Below, in pieces: positions 17,078 through 20,057 of a DNA stretch of 20,057 nucleotides. The notes beneath the pieces are model-generated. The model was not told the origin of the DNA and ran no database searches. It saw nothing but the letters and a program-made list of their open reading frames with translations. The stretch is from an uncultured Odoribacter sp. (lineage in GTDB: Bacteria; Bacteroidota; Bacteroidia; Bacteroidales; Marinifilaceae): the NCBI GenBank assembly GCA_947176455.1, contig CAMWQQ010000008.1:1-20057 (forward strand), read 5' to 3'. The stretch's first letter is position 1; each line of letters begins with the position of its first letter. Made by a program: the position numbers and the translations under genes.

Positions 17078-17130
17078 ATCCCGATACATGTACATTTTAG
17101 CCTACTGTTTCCATCCATAAACCACAACCC

Positions 17131-18192
17131 ATGTCCCGTCACCTCAAAAGTCTGCTGCCCTCCGTACTGCTCATCGCCATTTATTTCATCGCGGATGAAT
17201 TTTTCGGTCCCGTTGTCGGTTCCGGCATCGCCCTATTGTCCGGTATCGTCGAATTTACCTACACCCGGATCAAAGAAAAGAGATACGACCGCACCATACT
17301 GTGGATGACGCTGTTTTTCTGCCTTCCCGGCATCATCGCCCTGTTTTCGACTGATGCCACCATAAGCAGATACCAGCCGGCAATCATCGAAACGGGCGTG
17401 TGCGTCCTGCTGGGCGTATTCGCTTTCTCCCGGATAGACCTGACGGCAAGCCTTCCGGCGGGATACCGGAAGAACATCCAGTTGTCGGAACAACAACAGA
17501 AAAGCATGCGCCGAAGCCTGAAAGCCTTGTTCTTTCTCGTGACCGCTCATGTGCTGCTCTCTTATTACGCCCTGACTTTCGTATCGGAACCCGTTGCCGG
17601 CTTCATCAGCAACTACCTGCTCTATATCCTATTAGGGCTCTTTTTCGCATTGATGTTCCTCCGCAGGCGCATCCTACTGAACCGGATGAAAAAAGAAGAA
17701 TGGCTACCGGTCGTCAACGAAAAAGGCGAAGTCGTCGGTCAAGCGCCACGCAGTCTCTGCCATTCAGGCTCCAAACTCCTGCATCCCGTGGTACACCTGC
17801 ACATTCTCAACGAGCAACATGACATTTTCCTGCAAAAAAGAAGCCTGAAAAAAGACCTCCTGCCCGGAAAATGGGACACCGCAGTCGGAGGGCACGTCGG
17901 ACTGAACGAAAAAATCGAAGACGCGCTGAAAAGGGAAACCCGGGAAGAACTGGGCATCACGGATTTCGAAGCCCGATTCATCGGAAGCTATCTTTGGGAA
18001 AGTCCCCGGGAAAAAGAACTGGTATTTTCTTTCGTCTGCTCCCGCCACAACGAAATTCGCATCGACAACGACGAGGTGGACGAAGGACGTTTCTGGAGCA
18101 AGAAAGAAATCGAACAAGGCATCCGGGAAGAATCCGTCACCCCGAATTTTGCCCACGAATACCATTTGCTACTAAGCAAAATCACCCGTTAA
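17131..18192 (+). CDS. Membrane domain (YciB/IspZ-like) fused to a Nudix hydrolase
   Basis: The 353-residue protein has two parts. Residues 1-180 hold about five or six hydrophobic helices (around 7-20, 27-42, 56-73, 86-100, 131-150, 160-177) and resemble the YciB/IspZ septation-protein family, although that likeness is weaker. Residues about 190-353 are a Nudix domain with a complete Nudix box at 254-276 (GHVGLNE, seven residues, RETREELGI). The layout LPVVNEKGEVVGQAPRSLCH, then HPVVHLHIL and FLQKRS, is that of isopentenyl-diphosphate isomerase-like or YfcD-type Nudix enzymes, which cleave X-linked nucleoside diphosphates. The Nudix domain would face the cytosol, tethered to the inner membrane. 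The substrate is not known. The gene starts 54 bases after the gap terminator and seems monocistronic. Confidence 0.82.
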   Translation: MSRHLKSLLPSVLLIAIYFIADEFFGPVVGSGIALLSGIVEFTYTRIKEKRYDRTILWMTLFFCLPGIIALFSTDATISRYQPAIIETGVCVLLGVFAFSRIDLTASLPAGYRKNIQLSEQQQKSMRRSLKALFFLVTAHVLLSYYALTFVSEPVAGFISNYLLYILLGLFFALMFLRRRILLNRMKKEEWLPVVNEKGEVVGQAPRSLCHSGSKLLHPVVHLHILNEQHDIFLQKRSLKKDLLPGKWDTAVGGHVGLNEKIEDALKRETREELGITDFEARFIGSYLWESPREKELVFSFVCSRHNEIRIDNDEVDEGRFWSKKEIEQGIREESVTPNFAHEYHLLLSKITR

Positions 18193-18323
18193 CCCCTCCT
18201 TCCTCGCTCCATTTTTTCCGGAAATCATTCAGGAAACCACCCGCTGGTTGACCATATTACAATATTTTGATAAAATATTTCAAAATAAATCGCAAAATTG
18301 TATGTTATCTCAGAAAAATATCA

Positions 18324-18331
18324 TAAATTTG
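18324..18331 (+). promoter_or_regulatory. Bacteroidetes -7 element for the structured RNA
   Basis: TAAATTTG fits TAnnTTTG. An ATTG at 18297-18300 is a weak -33 candidate at a slightly long spacing of 23. Transcription should start near 18338, just before the closing stem of the structured RNA. Confidence 0.5.
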
Positions 18332-18337
18332 TATCAG

Positions 18338-18493
18338 CTAACCATCCAATCTTAAGCCATCCATAGAGGGGCACGCACATACAACAATTACAGCGACCCG
18401 CTCTTTTTACGGTTCCGTACTTCCGTGGGGAAACCCGAAAACACATAGATTGGATACGTTTAGTTTACGGGAAAGGCGGAACCGTTCTTTTTT
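18338..18493 (+). ncRNA. Structured non-coding RNA or leader of the 167-residue gene
   Basis: This 156-base stretch fills most of the 325-base gap after the Nudix gene. A closing stem pairs ATCCAATCT (18344-18352) with AGATTGGAT (18447-18455), 9 bp perfect. Inside it, GAGGGG..CGC (18366-18376) pairs with GCG.CCC.CTC (18393-18403), followed by five Ts, and a GGG-GAAA-CCC hairpin lies near 18427-18436. ACGGTTCCG (18409-18417) can pair with CGGAACCGT (18477-18485), followed by TCTTTTTTT, which looks like a terminator and competes with the closing stem. A promoter at one end and a terminator at the other suggest a discrete RNA of about 150 bases. A 6S-like RNA (Bacteroidales-1 type) is one possibility; an attenuator leader for the gene at 18518 is another. 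Confidence 0.5.
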
Positions 18494-18517
18494 TGCCTTT
18501 TATAAAAATCAAGAGCC

Positions 18518-19021
18518 ATGTTTACTACAGACAACAATCCGGTGATTTTCAACGACGAATCCATGAACTCCCCGTATGCGGCAAGCATGTCGCCCGAAGA
18601 CCAAAGAATGCGCCTGTTTTTCCTGGAAGAAGCACGGCTGTTGTGTCCTGCCACCCATATAAACTGCTCGGAATACAGTAAAATCCATGCGGTCTACAAA
18701 AGACTCAAACGCATGGAACGCCTGTTTACCCTGATGTACCAGCACAACTGGGGGCAACTTCTTCCCGATATCCAGAAGGCTCTCCACTTCTACCTGATAG
18801 AAGGTTATGTACCCAAGAAAGAACGTCCTCGCTTAATCGACTTGCTGATGCGGGAAACCGATTTCACTGTTAAATTCGTGCAATTCAATGATTTCATCAC
18901 TTTTATGATGCAACATTACACCTCCCTGGTCAAGCAATTGGAACGCCTTATGAATCTTTATTACAAACCGGAAACCATCGTGTATTCTCCAGAGGCGGAA
19001 AACACAGAAGAAGAGAAATAG
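18518..19021 (+). CDS. Hypothetical protein, 167 residues
   Basis: I do not recognise this family. The product has no signal peptide or membrane segment, and is mostly helical by composition, with a central region rich in aromatic residues, Leu and Arg (KRLKRMERLFTLMYQHNWGQ, then FYLIEGYVPKKERPRLIDLL and FVQFNDFITFMMQHY) and an acidic tail (SPEAENTEEEK). It has two cysteines (43 and 50). A cytosolic, probably dimer-forming protein is a guess from composition only. The start at 18518 follows the terminator-like element at 18477-18493 by 24 bases, so expression may depend on read-through. It converges with the YqeY-domain gene, with 13 bases between the stops. Confidence 0.75.
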   Translation: MFTTDNNPVIFNDESMNSPYAASMSPEDQRMRLFFLEEARLLCPATHINCSEYSKIHAVYKRLKRMERLFTLMYQHNWGQLLPDIQKALHFYLIEGYVPKKERPRLIDLLMRETDFTVKFVQFNDFITFMMQHYTSLVKQLERLMNLYYKPETIVYSPEAENTEEEK

Positions 19022-19034
19022 CCCGGCTTTTTTG

Positions 19035-19487
19035 TCAAGCCAGCAGTTCCTTTACTTTGGCAGAAATCGCTTTTCCGTCTGCCAGACCTGCCAGTTTCTT
19101 TGTGGCAACTCCCATGACTTTCCCCATATCCTGCGGAGAAGAAGCACCCACGGACGCAATGATTTCCTTCAATGCCTCCGTCAGTTCCGCCTCACTCAAT
19201 TGTTTGGGCAAAAATTCCTCCAACACAGCCACCTGTCCGCTTTCCTGCGCATACAAATCTTCACGTCCCTGCTGTTTGTAAATTTCAGCAGACTCCCTTC
19301 CCTGTTTCGCCAACTTTTGAATCAACTTGATGCACTCAGCGTCATCAATTCGATCTCCTGCACCAGGATGGGTTTTCGCTTCCAGAATCACTTTCTTGAT
19401 GTTGCGCATCGTCTCAAGCCGTATCGTGTCGTGAGCTTTCATGGCATTCTTTATGCCCTCGTTCACCTGTTCTTCTATCGTCATCAT
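19035..19487 (-). CDS. GatB/YqeY domain-containing protein
   Basis: The 150-residue protein matches the YqeY family over its whole length: TIEEQVNEGIKNAMKAHDTIRLETMRNIKK at the start, a helical middle with LIQKLAKQGRESAEIYKQQGRED, and the conserved EEFLPKQLSEAELTEALKEI and DMGKVMGV motifs. The domain is shared with the tail of the GatB subunit of tRNA-dependent amidotransferase, where it contacts tRNA; the role of the stand-alone protein is not established. It has two adjacent Met codons (19487 and 19484). A TAATTTCG near-match to the -7 consensus lies upstream on the minus strand. It converges with the 167-residue gene. Confidence 0.9.
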   Translation of the reverse strand: MMTIEEQVNEGIKNAMKAHDTIRLETMRNIKKVILEAKTHPGAGDRIDDAECIKLIQKLAKQGRESAEIYKQQGREDLYAQESGQVAVLEEFLPKQLSEAELTEALKEIIASVGASSPQDMGKVMGVATKKLAGLADGKAISAKVKELLA

Positions 19488-19586
19488 ATCGTCATTTAAT
19501 TTTATTTCTTGGCGAAATTAACACTAAAATCTCAAAACCTATCCAATCTTTCCACGTAATTTAACAAATAATATAAATTAACACGC

Positions 19587-19599
19587 AGAATGCCATTCT
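19587..19599. repeat. 13-base palindrome upstream of the outer-membrane protein gene
   Basis: AGAATG-C-CATTCT is a perfect 6-bp inverted repeat around one base, centred about 22 bases before the -7 element at 19615. Its place suits an operator; there is no other evidence. Confidence 0.3.
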
Positions 19600-19614
19600 A
19601 TGCGATTTTTAAAG

Positions 19615-19622
19615 TATATTTG
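19615..19622 (+). promoter_or_regulatory. Bacteroidetes -7 element for the outer-membrane protein gene
   Basis: TATATTTG matches TAnnTTTG 19 bases before the ATG at 19642. No clear -33 TTTG is present. Confidence 0.5.
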
Positions 19623-19641
19623 AAATATTTTTAATGCCATC

Positions 19642-20057
19642 ATGAAACTACTGCTTTTCTTCATTCTCCTGTTTTCACTGCCTGCAACCGCACAACAGGA
19701 CAGCGTGCAGTCCCCGACGGAAGAATTGAATGCCCGGGAACTCAAACAGCTTCACCGCCAACAAAGAAGGGATTCCATTCGGGCACACAAAAAAGTGTGG
19801 ATGTCCATTCTTGGCGGCCCGTCTTATAATCCCGAAGCCTCATTCGGCGTAGGTGGCGCCATGCTGATGACCTTCCGGATGAACAAATACGACAGCATCA
19901 GCCAAAGGTCTTTCATTCCCATCGGCTTCAACATCTCCATTAACGGGACATTCATTGCGGCAGGAGCCGGCACTTTGTTTTTCAACGAAAACAGATTCCG
20001 CATTTACATCAAATACGGTTACCGGACAGAACCGTCCAACTTCTACGGCATCGGCTA
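19642..20057 (+). CDS. BamA/TamA-family outer-membrane protein, N-terminal part (3' end outside window)
   Basis: The frame is open from the ATG at 19642 to the window edge, giving 138 residues. A signal peptide (MKLLLFFILLFSLPATA) is followed by a charged linker rich in Gln and Arg (about 18-50). Then come beta-strand-like segments, VWMSILGGPSYNPEASFGVG, then IGFNISINGTFIAAG and RFRIYIKYGYRTEPSNFYGI, with alternating hydrophobic residues. This is the pattern of Bacteroidetes proteins with a C-terminal Omp85 (surface antigen D15) barrel and no POTRA repeats. It would sit in the outer membrane; its function is unknown. The rest of the barrel cannot be checked here. Confidence 0.72.
   Translation, partial: MKLLLFFILLFSLPATAQQDSVQSPTEELNARELKQLHRQQRRDSIRAHKKVWMSILGGPSYNPEASFGVGGAMLMTFRMNKYDSISQRSFIPIGFNISINGTFIAAGAGTLFFNENRFRIYIKYGYRTEPSNFYGIG

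Noticed and set aside
19023..19041. Hairpin GGCTT/AAGCC between the convergent 3' ends at 19021-19035
   Set aside because: The stem has only 5 bp and the T-run is in the loop rather than after the stem, so it is not a convincing terminator.

Overview
The window looks like the chromosome of a Bacteroidales bacterium. The evidence is repeated matches to the Bacteroidetes promoter signature (TTTG, about 19-21 bases, TAnnTTTG), an ECF sigma/FecR/SusC/SusD locus, fimbrillin-type lipoproteins, lipoboxes of the Bacteroidetes kind, and AT-rich leaders without classical Shine-Dalgarno sites. An ECF sigma/FecR system followed by SusCD, a pappalysin-like lipoprotein and a TlpA-like protein suggests Odoribacter/Butyricimonas-type organisms, but that is a low-confidence inference.

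Left region (1-3342). The 3' part of tilS opens the window. It is followed by a leftward AAA/DUF4143 ATPase gene and a rightward DUF1016 (YhcG-type, PD-(D/E)XK) nuclease gene. The last 48 codons of tilS plus 36 downstream bases recur about 1.6 kb away (385-566 and 2011-2192, 4 mismatches in 182), so the ATPase gene is bracketed by direct repeats of the tilS tail. This looks like an insertion or recombination scar in an accessory spot.

Central region (3347-15336, all leftward). One apparent transcription unit starts at a strong promoter at 15304-15336 and ends at a hairpin at 3347-3380. Its order is ECF sigma factor, FecR anti-sigma factor, SusC-type TonB-dependent transporter with an STN signalling domain, SusD-type lipoprotein, pappalysin-like metalloprotease lipoprotein, TlpA/thioredoxin-like periplasmic protein, and two fimbrillin-family lipoproteins. 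Three members look damaged or altered: fecR has an in-frame TAA, susC has a one-base frameshift near its 3' end, and the protease lacks all zinc ligands and the catalytic Glu of its HExxHxxGxxH site. The locus may be decaying or repurposed, or the first two lesions may be sequence errors.

Right region (15385-20057). Features here are a candidate short leftward RNA with its own promoter and terminator, a 45-residue lipoprotein with a structured leader, gap (GAPDH) with a strong terminator, a membrane-domain/Nudix fusion, a structured non-coding RNA or leader at about 18338-18493, an unrecognised 167-residue protein, a leftward GatB/YqeY-domain protein, and the start of a BamA/TamA-like outer-membrane protein cut by the window edge. 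I saw no tRNA, rRNA, CRISPR array or transposase.
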